Below, piece by piece: positions 52,518 through 61,458 of a DNA stretch of 64,000 bases. The stretch's first letter is position 1, and each line of letters opens with the position of its first letter. The notes below the pieces were generated by a model that ran no database searches, had not been told where the DNA came from, and was given only the letters and a program-made list of their open reading frames with translations. The DNA is taken from positions 62,001 to 126,000 of the forward strand of contig CAJMNR010000002.1 in NCBI GenBank assembly GCA_905214875.1, read 5' to 3'. The translations under genes and the position numbers were made by a program. The DNA is from an uncultured bacterium (GTDB taxonomy: Bacteria; Bacillota; Clostridia; Lachnospirales; Lachnospiraceae).

Positions 52518-53150
52518 ATGGGAACAAAGAAGAAAGAAGCATTAATACAGTTTCATCGAGGAAACATTATTGCAGCAGCCAAAAAGTTGTTTGAGGAAAA
52601 AGGCGTTGAGGCTACAAGGATGGATGATATTGCAAAAGAAGCAGATTATAGTAAATCTACAGTGTATGTGTATTTTAAGAACAAGGAAGAAATCGTCAAT
52701 GTCATTTTGCTAGAACAAGGGACTATGCTAAAAGAGATGTTGGAACGATGCGTACATAAGAAGGATGACTTTATAACTACCTATCAGACAATCTGTAAGG
52801 AAATGACGTTATTCCAGCAGCAGTATCCGGTCTGTTATGATATGATGTTTGGAGAAATCTTAATAACAAAAGAGGATTTTGAACAAAAGAATTATATCTA
52901 TGATATTTATGTGGTAGGAGAAGAAATCAATAACCTGATTGGAGAGTATTTAAAAAGGGGAATCGAAGAAGGCGTGGTTAAGAGTGACCTTGATATTCTA
53001 CCGACGGTATTCTTTTTCTGGTCAGGGATTAGTGAAATCATTCGTTTCTCAAGTAAGAAAGAAGCATATATGAAGATGCGACTCAATATGGAAAGACAGG
53101 AGTACTTGGATTATAGCTTTGATTTGCTATTAAAGTCGATTTTAAAGTGA
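52518..53150 (+). CDS. TetR-family transcriptional regulator
   Basis: A 210-aa regulator. The N-terminal HTH is typical: IIAAAKKLFEEKGVEATRMDDIAKEADYSKSTVYVYFKNKEEI (residues ~13-55). The C-terminal ~140 helical residues form the ligand and dimer domain. It sits 11 nt before the membrane FMN-binding gene and probably controls this three-gene operon and itself. RBS TAGGAGG. Ligand unknown. Confidence 0.92.
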   Translation: MGTKKKEALIQFHRGNIIAAAKKLFEEKGVEATRMDDIAKEADYSKSTVYVYFKNKEEIVNVILLEQGTMLKEMLERCVHKKDDFITTYQTICKEMTLFQQQYPVCYDMMFGEILITKEDFEQKNYIYDIYVVGEEINNLIGEYLKRGIEEGVVKSDLDILPTVFFFWSGISEIIRFSSKKEAYMKMRLNMERQEYLDYSFDLLLKSILK

Positions 53151-53161
53151 GGGGATAGAAA

Positions 53162-53836
53162 GTGATAGCAGGCTATATGGTGTTGGTGGGAAGTCTTTTC
53201 TTGTTGTTAAAATATGTGGCAAGAAAGAAGGGGTTAAGGAAAGTCGATCATCTATTAAGAAAATGCCATATACCGTTAGGAATTATTATTCTTGCGGTAT
53301 TGGCAGTACATATTCAAATGACGTATGCCGTTTGGGAGGCAAGAGATATCCTGGTAATCATCAGTGGGGTTGTTGTGACGGTAGGTATTATAGTGATGCC
53401 AGTGAGTTATTTGCTACGGAAACGGTTAAAGAAAAACTGGATCAGGGTTCATCGAAGCATTGCACTTGTAATCAGCGTAGGACTGATTTTCCATATCGTA
53501 ACGTATTATGTTGATTTTATATCTTATAAGAACGAAGTATCTGTGATAGAAGTTTCTGGGGGGGATCTTAATAAGATAGAGGATGGCAGTTATGAAGGTG
53601 AATATGATGTTGGCTACATCAAGGCAAGTGTTCGGGTTAAGGTAAAATCTCATCAGATTATGAGTGTCAAACTTCTTGAACATAGAACAGAGCGAGGAAA
53701 GAAAGCAGAAAAGATTACGAAGGATATGGTGGAAAGACAGAGTACAAAGGTGGACGTGGTAAGTGGAGCAACCAACTCTAGTCTTGTAATTGAAAAAGCT
53801 GTAGAAACAGCCCTATTGAAAGGAGAAGTAAAATGA
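53162..53836 (+). CDS. Membrane cytochrome b-like protein with covalent-FMN-binding domain
   Basis: A 224-aa protein starting at GTG behind GAGGGGA. Four membrane segments carry two His pairs with identical spacing, H36/H50 and H97/H111 (13 residues between each), the usual layout for two b hemes across a membrane. Residues ~135-224 form an FMN-binding domain ending in DVVSGATNSS, the motif whose Thr (~T204) is flavinylated by ApbE. It should pass electrons across the membrane to an extracytoplasmic flavin. No apbE is in view. It overlaps the flavodoxin gene by 4 bp. Confidence 0.82.
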   Translation: MIAGYMVLVGSLFLLLKYVARKKGLRKVDHLLRKCHIPLGIIILAVLAVHIQMTYAVWEARDILVIISGVVVTVGIIVMPVSYLLRKRLKKNWIRVHRSIALVISVGLIFHIVTYYVDFISYKNEVSVIEVSGGDLNKIEDGSYEGEYDVGYIKASVRVKVKSHQIMSVKLLEHRTERGKKAEKITKDMVERQSTKVDVVSGATNSSLVIEKAVETALLKGEVK

Positions 53837-54282
53837 AAAAAACAGTCATTTTTTATTATTCAAAACACCATGGCAATACGAAGAAGGTAGTAGAGGCAAT
53901 GAAAAAACAAGGAGAGGTTACATTGGTAGAACTGCCACTTAAGAAAATGGTATCGCTTGAACAGTATGATCTTATAGGATTTGCCTCTGGAATCTATATG
54001 GGAAAGTTTCATGATTCTATAAAGAAGTTAATTAAAGAGATGGAAAAACAACTACAGGGGAAAGAGACATTTTTAATATATACAAGCGGAAGCAAGAGTA
54101 AAAAAGCAGAGGAGGAGATAAAGGAAGAACTAAAAGCAGCAGGAAGCAAGGTGCAAGGTGCTTTTCGTTGCAAAGGATATGATACGTATGGAATCTTTAA
54201 GATGATCGGTGGATTAAACAGGAATCACCCAAATGAAAAAGATTTAAATAATGCAGAAGAGTTTATAAAAGAATTGTTTTAA
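53833..54282 (+). CDS. Flavodoxin-domain protein
   Basis: A 149-aa flavodoxin-like protein. The FMN phosphate loop is YYSKHHGNTKKV (residues ~8-19), followed by DLIGFASGIYMGKFH and FLIYTSGS. It resembles the protoporphyrinogen-oxidase-type and electron-carrier flavodoxins. ATGA overlap with the cytochrome/FMN gene suggests that it supplies electrons to that membrane protein. Cytoplasmic. Confidence 0.88.
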   Translation: MKKTVIFYYSKHHGNTKKVVEAMKKQGEVTLVELPLKKMVSLEQYDLIGFASGIYMGKFHDSIKKLIKEMEKQLQGKETFLIYTSGSKSKKAEEEIKEELKAAGSKVQGAFRCKGYDTYGIFKMIGGLNRNHPNEKDLNNAEEFIKELF

Positions 54283-54401
54283 AATTAACATAAATTGTAT
54301 AAATTAGCACTTTTATCTTCATACTTTAGGTGAGTTCGTTAGAATAGGTCGTAGGAAAAGTTACTTGGATTTTAACTATTATGACGAATTTGTTAAATGT
54401 A

Positions 54402-54429
54402 TTGTGAGACAATAAGGAAATGGTATAAT
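54402..54429 (+). promoter_or_regulatory. Promoter of the LTA-synthase-like gene
   Basis: TTGTGA (54402-54407), 16-bp spacer, extended -10 TGGTATAAT ending at 54429. Confidence 0.7.
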
Positions 54430-54470
54430 AAGGAAACAATGTTTCTGTCGAAGGGAGAAGATAGAGTGCT

Positions 54471-56600
54471 ATGGAAAGAAATAATGTAAGAAGGATGGAA
54501 ACAAAAAGGATGCGCTATAAAAGACGCTTGAAACATAACATGTATGATACGTTTATCCAATTCGTATTTTTCTCATTTGCGGCATTTTGGATGGAACTCA
54601 TCTATCATATATTCACATTTCGAGCGATAGACATTCATTTGATCTATCCTTTTTTATTTTCTGTCGGAATAGGAGGAGTCCTTGCGTTTATCACAGGATT
54701 ATTTCCAAGAAGGGTAAATCAAGTGCTAAGTGTAATCTTCGTAGTTGTGCTTGCGTTATTCTATTGCACCCAACAAGTTTATAAATCGTTGTTTAAAGTG
54801 CCGCTAGTTATGAATTTGGCCGTGGGTGGCGCGGGGGACGTGATGCAGTACTGGAAGGAGGCATTGAATCAGATTGTTAAGAACCTGCCAGCAATCATTT
54901 TAATCTTTGCTCCAATCATCCCTCTTATCTGGTTACTTCGAAAACGACAAATCTTTAAGCGCCATCTATACAGGGCATCCCTTTTCTCCTTAATGACTGC
55001 GTTGGTGTTGCTTATGCTTCCTGTGGCACTAATTAATGCGATGGGGAAAGATTCTGTCATGTATAACCATTATTATGAATTAAATGACCAGTCCCTTGCG
55101 GCAGAACAGATGGGAATGCTTACGACATTCTGCAGAGATATGGAGGGCGTAGGACGAGGAAGTGGAGACTTGTCTGAGTTGTTAGATAATGGTGATGACG
55201 AGGCTAAGGAAGGAAAAGAAGTAAATGTCATTCAGACTCCGAAGGCAAACGGACAAGGAGAAGAGAACGCAGCAAATGTCATGGATATTGATTTTGATGC
55301 GTTGATTGAAAATGAATCAAAGGAAGAGATTAAGACACTTCATAAATATTTTAAGACGGTCACTCCTACTAATAAGAATGAGTATACCGGCATGTTCAAG
55401 GGGAAGAATTTGATCCTTTTGACTGCAGAAAGTTATTCGCCTTGGGCGGTGGATGAAAAGCTGACGCCGACCCTTTATAAGATGTGTCATGAAGGATTTG
55501 TATTTAATAATTTTTATACTTCACTTTGGCAGACGAGCACTTCGGATGGAGAATATGTTGCATTAACAGGCTTGATTCCTGATGGATCCCAGAGCATGAA
55601 GCAGTCGAAGAAAAATTCTCTTCCATTTACGATTGCCCATCAATTTAATCGCTTTGGCATTCAAAGCCGTGCATATCACAGCAATAGCCTAAGTTATTAT
55701 GATCGTTACCTTACCCATACGAATCTTGGGTATGATTTTAGTGCAGCAAGACTTGGAAAATTATCTGAGGATTACTCAAAGAATATATTTCAGATGAATA
55801 ATGCAGATCTTTGGCCAAATTCAGATTATGACTGTGCGCAGGCAACCTTTAATAAATATAGTAGTGACCAGATATTCCACACCTACTATATGACATTGAG
55901 TGGTCATTGCGAGTATACGTTTTCTGGAAACAGCATGGCTGCAAAGAATCAGGAATTAGTCAAAGATCTTCCGTATACAGATGGTGCAAAGGCCTATATT
56001 GCGCAAAATATTGAGCTTGACCGCGCATTAGAGTATCTCATTAGTGAACTTGAGAAAAAGGGAATTCTAGATGATACCGTAATTGCGTTAAGCGCAGATC
56101 ATTATCCTTATGAGCTGGATAAAGAAGATATCGATTCAATTGCTGGAACGACAGTTGATAAGACCTTTGATTTATATAAGAATAACTTTATTATATGGAA
56201 TTCCACGATTAAGACGCCGATCGAAGTCTCGAAAACGTGCAGCAGTTTGGATATCCTCCCTACGTTGTCAAACTTATTTGGTTTTACGTATGATTCCAGA
56301 TTGTTAGCAGGAAAAGATATTCTGTCAGATTCGGAAGGAATAGCAATTTTCAATAATAAGAATTTTATTACAGATAAGATCAAATATAATAATTCGACAC
56401 ACGAAGTTACCTATCTTGTCGACAAATCTGAAGTATCCGACGAATACGTAAAGGAAAAGGTAAAGGAAGTAAAGGCATTATTTGCAGCTTCTGCGGGCAT
56501 ATTAGAGAATGATTATTATAAATCGCTTGAGTCACAGCTTAAGTTTCCAGATTATAAGACAACATTGGCCAAGGAGAGTGGCCAAGAAACCAAGAAATAA
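54471..56600 (+). CDS. LTA synthase/phosphoglycerol transferase-family sulfatase-fold enzyme
   Basis: A 709-aa membrane enzyme. Five spans in residues ~25-200 are followed by an extracellular alkaline-phosphatase/sulfatase-type domain. Active-site elements of LtaS are present: LLTAESYSPW (metal Glu), TSTSDGEY (nucleophile Thr), the His of SGHCEYTF and ALSADHYPYE (Asp-His metal ligands). It would transfer glycerol phosphate from phosphatidylglycerol to a glycolipid or wall polymer outside the cell. An acidic insert (~220-290) lies between the membrane and catalytic parts. RBS GAAGGGAGA. Which polymer it makes is unknown. Confidence 0.88.
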   Translation: MERNNVRRMETKRMRYKRRLKHNMYDTFIQFVFFSFAAFWMELIYHIFTFRAIDIHLIYPFLFSVGIGGVLAFITGLFPRRVNQVLSVIFVVVLALFYCTQQVYKSLFKVPLVMNLAVGGAGDVMQYWKEALNQIVKNLPAIILIFAPIIPLIWLLRKRQIFKRHLYRASLFSLMTALVLLMLPVALINAMGKDSVMYNHYYELNDQSLAAEQMGMLTTFCRDMEGVGRGSGDLSELLDNGDDEAKEGKEVNVIQTPKANGQGEENAANVMDIDFDALIENESKEEIKTLHKYFKTVTPTNKNEYTGMFKGKNLILLTAESYSPWAVDEKLTPTLYKMCHEGFVFNNFYTSLWQTSTSDGEYVALTGLIPDGSQSMKQSKKNSLPFTIAHQFNRFGIQSRAYHSNSLSYYDRYLTHTNLGYDFSAARLGKLSEDYSKNIFQMNNADLWPNSDYDCAQATFNKYSSDQIFHTYYMTLSGHCEYTFSGNSMAAKNQELVKDLPYTDGAKAYIAQNIELDRALEYLISELEKKGILDDTVIALSADHYPYELDKEDIDSIAGTTVDKTFDLYKNNFIIWNSTIKTPIEVSKTCSSLDILPTLSNLFGFTYDSRLLAGKDILSDSEGIAIFNNKNFITDKIKYNNSTHEVTYLVDKSEVSDEYVKEKVKEVKALFAASAGILENDYYKSLESQLKFPDYKTTLAKESGQETKK

Positions 56601-56635
56601 CAGTATTAAAAATTAAGAAACTTTTAAAAAATTGA

Positions 56636-56664
56636 TTGAAAATACTGTCGATAATCTGTATACT
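56636..56664 (+). promoter_or_regulatory. tgt-yajC promoter
   Basis: TTGAAA (56636-56641), 17-bp spacer, TATACT (56659-56664). Confidence 0.75.
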
Positions 56665-56685
56665 TGTTAAATGAATTATCTTTTA

Positions 56686-56706
56686 TCACATGAGTGGCAC
56701 ATGTGA
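56686..56706 (+). other. Leader hairpin before tgt
   Basis: TCACATG and CATGTGA are 7-bp perfect arms around AGTGGCA, located 20 nt before the start codon. No T tract follows. It could shield the ribosome site or bind a protein. Confidence 0.45.
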
Positions 56707-56726
56707 GCAGAAATGGAGACATTTAA

Positions 56727-57860
56727 ATGTATAAATTAATAACTAGAGATGGAAATGCCAAACGTGGAGAGTTTCATACCGTACATGGTACGATTCAGAC
56801 TCCTGTATTTATGAATGTAGGTACATGCGCAGCAATTAAAGGTGCTGTTTCCACAACAGATTTACAGCAAATTAAGACACAGGTAGAACTATCAAATACG
56901 TATCATTTACATGTAAGACCAGGTGATAAAGTAGTAAAACAAATGGGCGGTCTTCATAAGTTTATGGTATGGGATAAACCAATCCTTACGGATTCAGGCG
57001 GATTCCAAGTATTTTCTTTAGCAGGATTACGTAAAATTAAAGAAGAGGGTGTTTATTTCAGCTCTCATATCGATGGACGTAAAATCTTCATGGGACCAGA
57101 GGAAAGTATGCAGATTCAATCGAATCTTGCCTCTACAATCGCGATGGCATTTGATGAATGTCCACCACATCCAGCAACAAGACAATATATGCAGGATTCG
57201 GTAGATAGAACGACTAGATGGTTAGAACGTTGTAAAAACGAAATGGCCAGACTTAATAGCTTAGAAGACACAATTAATAAGAATCAAATGCTTTTTGGTA
57301 TTAACCAAGGTGGAACGTTTGAGGATATTCGTATTGAACATGCGAAAAGAATCAGTGAAATGGATCTTGACGGCTATGCACTTGGTGGACTTGCTGTTGG
57401 TGAAAGTCATGACGAGATGTACCGTATCATTGAAGAAACAGTTCCTTATTTACCACTTGAAAAACCTACGTACCTTATGGGGGTAGGAACTCCTGCAAAC
57501 ATTTTGGAAGCAGTAGATCGTGGTGTTGATTTCTTTGACTGTGTTTACCCATCCCGTAACGGACGTCATGGACATGCTTACACAAACTTTGGAAAGATCA
57601 ATCTGTTAAATGCAAGATATGAGACAGATGACAGACCGATTGAAGAAGGCTGTGGTTGCCCAGCATGTACAACGTATAGCAGAGGATATATCAGACATCT
57701 GCTAAAAGCAAAAGAAATGTTAGGACTACGTTTAGTAGTACTTCATAATCTTTATTTTTATAACACTATGATGGAAGAGATTCGCGAAGCAATCGAACAA
57801 CATCGTTATAAGGAATATAAGAAGAATAAATTAGAAGGTTTCCAAAGAGGAGATCAATAA
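56727..57860 (+). CDS. tgt: Queuine tRNA-ribosyltransferase
   Basis: A 377-aa TIM-barrel enzyme that swaps guanine 34 for preQ1 (or queuine) in GUN-anticodon tRNAs. Marks are TDSGGFQVFSL (catalytic and base-recognising Asp), FDECPPHPATRQY, FGINQGGTFEDIR, LGGLAVGES, FDCVYPSRNGRHGHAYT (nucleophile Asp) and the zinc site CGCPACTTYSRGYIRHL. Length is normal. It lies 33 nt before yajC, the common bacterial order tgt-yajC-secDF, although secDF is further away here. Confidence 0.97.
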   Translation: MYKLITRDGNAKRGEFHTVHGTIQTPVFMNVGTCAAIKGAVSTTDLQQIKTQVELSNTYHLHVRPGDKVVKQMGGLHKFMVWDKPILTDSGGFQVFSLAGLRKIKEEGVYFSSHIDGRKIFMGPEESMQIQSNLASTIAMAFDECPPHPATRQYMQDSVDRTTRWLERCKNEMARLNSLEDTINKNQMLFGINQGGTFEDIRIEHAKRISEMDLDGYALGGLAVGESHDEMYRIIEETVPYLPLEKPTYLMGVGTPANILEAVDRGVDFFDCVYPSRNGRHGHAYTNFGKINLLNARYETDDRPIEEGCGCPACTTYSRGYIRHLLKAKEMLGLRLVVLHNLYFYNTMMEEIREAIEQHRYKEYKKNKLEGFQRGDQ

Positions 57861-57893
57861 CAAGTTGCATAATTGCTATATAGGAGGATTATC

Positions 57894-58217
57894 ATGTTAA
57901 ATAATTTATTAGCTCAAGCAGCAGGCGCTAGTGGCGGCCTAATGGTTACAATTGTTTATTTTGTAATAATTGGTTTTGTGTTTTACTTTATCGCAATCAG
58001 ACCACAGAAAAAACAACAAAAAGAACACGCGTCTCTTTTATCTACTTTAGCAGTCGGAGATAGCGTATTAACTACAGCTGGTTTCTATGGCGTTGTAATC
58101 GATGTTATGGATGAAGTTGTTATTGTAGAATTCGGAAGTAACAAAAACTGCCGTATTCCAATGAAAAAAGAAGCAATTGTAGATATCGAAAAATCTGATT
58201 CTATCGATCAAGACTAA
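57894..58217 (+). CDS. yajC: Preprotein translocase subunit YajC
   Basis: A 107-aa protein with a short outside N-terminus, one membrane span (LMVTIVYFVIIGFVFYFI) and a basic cytoplasmic domain (RPQKKQQKEHASLLSTLAVGDSVLTTAGFYGVV). YajC joins SecDF as an accessory complex of SecYEG. A TTG at 57873 is in frame, but AGGAGGA precedes ATG 57894. It follows tgt by 33 nt and ends at a shared terminator. Confidence 0.93.
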   Translation: MLNNLLAQAAGASGGLMVTIVYFVIIGFVFYFIAIRPQKKQQKEHASLLSTLAVGDSVLTTAGFYGVVIDVMDEVVIVEFGSNKNCRIPMKKEAIVDIEKSDSIDQD

Positions 58218-58238
58218 CAAGCAATAATGCGTAAAATA

Positions 58239-58272
58239 AAAAAGCTGCATCTAAATGATGCGGCTTTTTTTA
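58239..58272. terminator. Bidirectional terminator shared by yajC and the PHP gene
   Basis: AAAAAGC.GCATC and GATGC.GCTTTTT pair around TAAAT. The minus-strand PHP gene ends inside it: its last codons read through the hairpin. Confidence 0.88.
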
Positions 58273-59132
58273 TTTGCATGTTCAAGTTTTTTTAAGTCAT
58301 CAAGCAGAAATGCCTGTACTTTCAAATTGCCTCGTCCAGTGCCAAGGTCGATATCAGGTTTCACGCTTCCGTGATAGTCGGAACCTCCAGTAACAGTCAA
58401 GTCGTTTTCACGGGCGATGGAACGAACAAAGCTTTCGTCGAGTCCGATGTTGCAGCTGTAAACGGCTTCAATTCCTTGTAAGCCATAGCTCTTAAGTTCT
58501 TTTACAAGATTCTTTAATTCGGATTGTGATAATTTATAAAGAAGCGGATGGGCAAGAGCGGGAATTCCACCTGCACTTAAGATTAATTCGATTGCAGTCT
58601 TTGGAGAAAGATACTCCCGAGGTACATAATAAGGTCCACTGGCATCTAAATATTTGGTAAAGGCATCTTTAATGGCAGAAACGTAGCCTTTTTTTAAGAG
58701 TGCCTTGGCAAAATGTGCTCTTGTAATGACTGCGTCGGGATTGCCGTCGGTAATGTCGTTCATTGTGATGGCTATGCCGGCATTATTAAGGTTTGATAGC
58801 ATCTTTTCATTGCGGCGTTTTCGTTCGTCAGCCACTTGGTGCAAGGTAGAAACTAGTGTTTCATCCGTGTAGTCGAGGTAAAGTCCAAGAATATGAATAT
58901 CTTTTCCTTTGTATGCGGCAGAAATCTCAACGCCTGGGATGACTTCAAGTTCATACTCAGCTGTAGCAAGTGCTTTGGCAGCCTCCACAGCTTCCTTAAC
59001 ACCATCTACCGTGTCGTGGTCTGTCAGTGCAAATGCTTTTAGATGTTTTTCGTAGGCATAAGAGACAAGTTCACTCGGTGTTTTGGTTCCATCCGATACA
59101 TTCGAATGGACATGTAAATCGATGTAGTCCAT
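58251..59132 (-). CDS. PHP-domain phosphoesterase (YciV/RNase AM-like)
   Basis: A 293-aa PHP-family hydrolase. The metal-binding motifs are DLHVHSNVSDGT (residues ~4-15), ALTDHDTVDGV, PGVEISA, AHPLLYK and GGSDYHGS. Relatives act on nucleoside 3',5'-bisphosphates or the 5' ends of RNA (E. coli YciV/RnmA). GAAGGG precedes the ATG. It is on the opposite strand between yajC and the SCIFF region and shares its terminator with yajC. Confidence 0.88.
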   Translation of the reverse strand: MDYIDLHVHSNVSDGTKTPSELVSYAYEKHLKAFALTDHDTVDGVKEAVEAAKALATAEYELEVIPGVEISAAYKGKDIHILGLYLDYTDETLVSTLHQVADERKRRNEKMLSNLNNAGIAITMNDITDGNPDAVITRAHFAKALLKKGYVSAIKDAFTKYLDASGPYYVPREYLSPKTAIELILSAGGIPALAHPLLYKLSQSELKNLVKELKSYGLQGIEAVYSCNIGLDESFVRSIARENDLTVTGGSDYHGSVKPDIDLGTGRGNLKVQAFLLDDLKKLEHANKKSRII

Positions 59133-59251
59133 TAGTAACCCTTCCTTAGTTTATTAATTTTTTTTAGTATAACATAACTAGGACTAAAAACAAGCATAGA
59201 ACTTGAACGACCTTAATATATTCTAATATACGGTAAAAAGGAGGAGATTTG

Positions 59252-59626
59252 GTGGCAAGCGTATCCACAAAGTCGTCCAAAGCTATTGTGATTGTAAAGG
59301 CACTGTTAGTTAGCTATATCCTAACAGCAATTCTCCTATTGATTCTTGCATTGATTACGTATAAGATCGATCCGCCGAGTGCTGTAATCAGTGTCGGTAT
59401 CGTATTGACTTACATAGTGTCATGTTTTGTAGGGGGATTCTTATTAGGCACAGCCAAGAAAGAAAAGAGGTACCTGTGGGGGCTGGCAATGGGAGTTGTT
59501 TATTTTTTGATTATCCTTATTGTCTCCATAATTTTTAGCAAAGATATTTTTGGTGAAGTTGGAAGTACGATCGCTGTCTTCTTAATTTGTGGATTAAGCG
59601 GAATGGTAGGCGGAATGGTTAGTTGA
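59252..59626 (+). CDS. TIGR04086-family membrane protein
   Basis: A 124-aa protein with four hydrophobic segments (VIVKALLVSYILTAILLLIL, AVISVGIVLTYIVSCF, YLWGLAMGVVYFLIILIVSI, IAVFLICGLSGMVGGMVS), Gly-rich in the second half. This fits the TIGR04086 family, seen beside SCIFF genes in Clostridia. A TTG at 59249 is in frame, but GTG 59252 is better spaced from AGGAGG. It may help export or process the SCIFF product; that is inference from location. Confidence 0.8.
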   Translation: MASVSTKSSKAIVIVKALLVSYILTAILLLILALITYKIDPPSAVISVGIVLTYIVSCFVGGFLLGTAKKEKRYLWGLAMGVVYFLIILIVSIIFSKDIFGEVGSTIAVFLICGLSGMVGGMVS

Positions 59627-59693
59627 CCGGTTGGACAAAAACGGAAGACATGCTATAAAATCACAAAAAATACTTTTATTCGATATTGTTGTA

Positions 59694-59702
59694 TGTTATA
59701 AT
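59694..59702 (+). promoter_or_regulatory. Extended -10 promoter element of scfA
   Basis: TGTTATAAT (59694-59702) carries the TGn extension. The -35 is weak. It lies 36 nt before the start codon. Confidence 0.6.
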
Positions 59703-59737
59703 AGCAAAAGTCAATAAGTAAAAAGGAGGCAATACTT

Positions 59738-59881
59738 ATGAAACGTATTAAATCTTTACAAACTAAAAGTTTTAAGGATACACTTAAAAAAGGCGGATGC
59801 GGCGAATGTCAAACTTCTTGCCAATCAGCTTGTAAAACATCTTGCACAGTTGGTAATCAATCTTGTGAAAGTAACAACTAA
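59738..59881 (+). CDS. scfA: SCIFF ranthipeptide precursor (six cysteines in forty-five)
   Basis: A 47-aa peptide. The basic leader MKRIKSLQTKSFKDTLKKGG is followed by a core with six cysteines at positions 21, 24, 28, 32, 36 and 43, with Ser/Thr between them (CQTSCQSACKTSCTV). This is the SCIFF peptide nearly universal in Clostridia. The maturase encoded next makes a thioether bond from Cys to a Thr alpha-carbon position. AAAAGGAGG precedes the ATG. The finished product is thought to have a signalling or housekeeping role. Confidence 0.97.
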   Translation: MKRIKSLQTKSFKDTLKKGGCGECQTSCQSACKTSCTVGNQSCESNN

Positions 59882-59887
59882 AAGGTT

Positions 59888-59909
59888 AGCAGCGGCTTAG
59901 GTCGCTGCT
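59888..59909 (+). terminator. Hairpin between SCIFF peptide and maturase genes
   Basis: AGCAGCG and CGCTGCT form a 7-bp GC-rich stem with an 8-nt loop, followed by TAATTCTTGTTT. It probably attenuates transcription, so that much more peptide than enzyme mRNA is made. Confidence 0.65.
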
Positions 59910-59965
59910 TAATTCTTGTTTAGGAAAAATGACGTGAGTTTCAACCCGGAAGGAGATATTATAAA

Positions 59966-61342
59966 GTGGTACATCAATATAAAAATAATGGCTATAATAT
60001 CGTATTAGACGTGAATAGTGGAAGCGTTCATGTGGTAGATGATTTAAGCTATGACATGATCGAGTTATATGAAAAAGAAGATAAGGCATCTATTACTGAA
60101 AAGATGCTTGAAAAATATAGTAGTGCTGGTATTAAAAAAGAGGACATCGAAGAAACATTTGGTGAAATCGAACAATTAAAAGAAGATGGAACGTTATTTG
60201 CAGAAGATATCTATGAAAATAAGATTATCGACTTTAAGAAGAGAAAGACAGTTGTAAAAGCACTTTGCCTTCATATCGCTCATGACTGTAATCTTGCATG
60301 CAAATATTGTTTCGCTGAAGAGGGAGAATATAAGGGACATAGGGCTTTAATGTCTCTTGAAGTAGGTAAGAAAGCGCTTGATTTCTTAGTTGAAAACAGC
60401 GGCAGCCGTCACAACCTTGAAGTAGACTTCTTTGGCGGTGAGCCAACAATGAACTGGGAAGTTGTAAAAGAAATCGTAAAATACGGCCGTGAACTTGAAA
60501 AAGCCCATGACAAGAAATTCCGTTTTACATTAACAACAAACGGTATCCTTTTAAATGACGAAATCATGGAATTTGCAAACAAAGAAATGAGCAATGTTGT
60601 TCTTAGTGTGGATGGACGTAAAGAAATTCACGATATGATGAGACCAACTCGCAACGGAAAAGGAAGCTATGATATTATCATGCCGAAATTCCAGAAGTTT
60701 GCGGAAGAAAGAAATCAGACAAACTATTATGTAAGAGGTACTTTTACACATAATAACCTTGATTTTGCAAAAGACGTATTAAGTCTTGCAGATCTTGGAT
60801 TTAAACAAATCTCAGTAGAGCCGGTTGTTGCTGAAGATGAAATGAGCTATGCAATTAAAGAGGAAGATCTTCCAAAGTTATTTGAGGAATATGATTTCCT
60901 TGCAAAGGAAATGATTAAGCGTAATAAGGAAGGCAACGGATTTAATTTCTTCCACTTCATGCTTGATCTTACAGGCGGACCATGCGTTTATAAACGCCTT
61001 TCCGGTTGTGGTTCGGGAATTGAATATCTTGCAGTAACTCCATGGGGGGATTTATATCCATGTCACCAATTCGTTGGTACAGAAGAGTTTAAGATGGGTA
61101 CTGTATATGATGGAATCCAGAATCCTGAAATTCAAGATGAATTCAAATGCTGTAACGTTTATACAAAAGATGATTGTAAAGAATGTTTTGCAAAATTCTA
61201 TTGTAGCGGTGGCTGTGCAGCGAATTCCTTTAACTTTAACGGAAATATAAACAAGCCTTATGAAATTGGATGTAAATTACAGAGAAAACGTGTTGAAAGT
61301 GCGATAATGATCAAAGTTGCAGAGGCATTCGATGCAGAATAA
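59966..61342 (+). CDS. scfB: SCIFF radical SAM/SPASM maturase
   Basis: A 458-aa thioether-forming enzyme. Residues ~1-95 form the precursor-binding RRE domain (YNIVLDVNSGSVHVVDD). The radical SAM cluster motif is CNLACKYC (C108, C112, C115), followed by FFGGEPTMNW. The SPASM region has many cysteines for auxiliary clusters: GGPCVYKRLSGCGSG, YPCHQFVG, and KCCNVYTKDDCKECFAKFYCSGGC. GTG start behind GAAGGAGA. It acts on the peptide encoded just upstream. Confidence 0.96.
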   Translation: MVHQYKNNGYNIVLDVNSGSVHVVDDLSYDMIELYEKEDKASITEKMLEKYSSAGIKKEDIEETFGEIEQLKEDGTLFAEDIYENKIIDFKKRKTVVKALCLHIAHDCNLACKYCFAEEGEYKGHRALMSLEVGKKALDFLVENSGSRHNLEVDFFGGEPTMNWEVVKEIVKYGRELEKAHDKKFRFTLTTNGILLNDEIMEFANKEMSNVVLSVDGRKEIHDMMRPTRNGKGSYDIIMPKFQKFAEERNQTNYYVRGTFTHNNLDFAKDVLSLADLGFKQISVEPVVAEDEMSYAIKEEDLPKLFEEYDFLAKEMIKRNKEGNGFNFFHFMLDLTGGPCVYKRLSGCGSGIEYLAVTPWGDLYPCHQFVGTEEFKMGTVYDGIQNPEIQDEFKCCNVYTKDDCKECFAKFYCSGGCAANSFNFNGNINKPYEIGCKLQRKRVESAIMIKVAEAFDAE

Positions 61343-61458
61343 GTCCATTCGTTATTATTTATAATTATTTTATAAAAATTGTTTAACTTTGCAGGTTCAT
61401 TAAGTGGACATAATTCGAAAAAAGAAGTAAAATAAGCTTATGTGAGTTATTAGAACCA

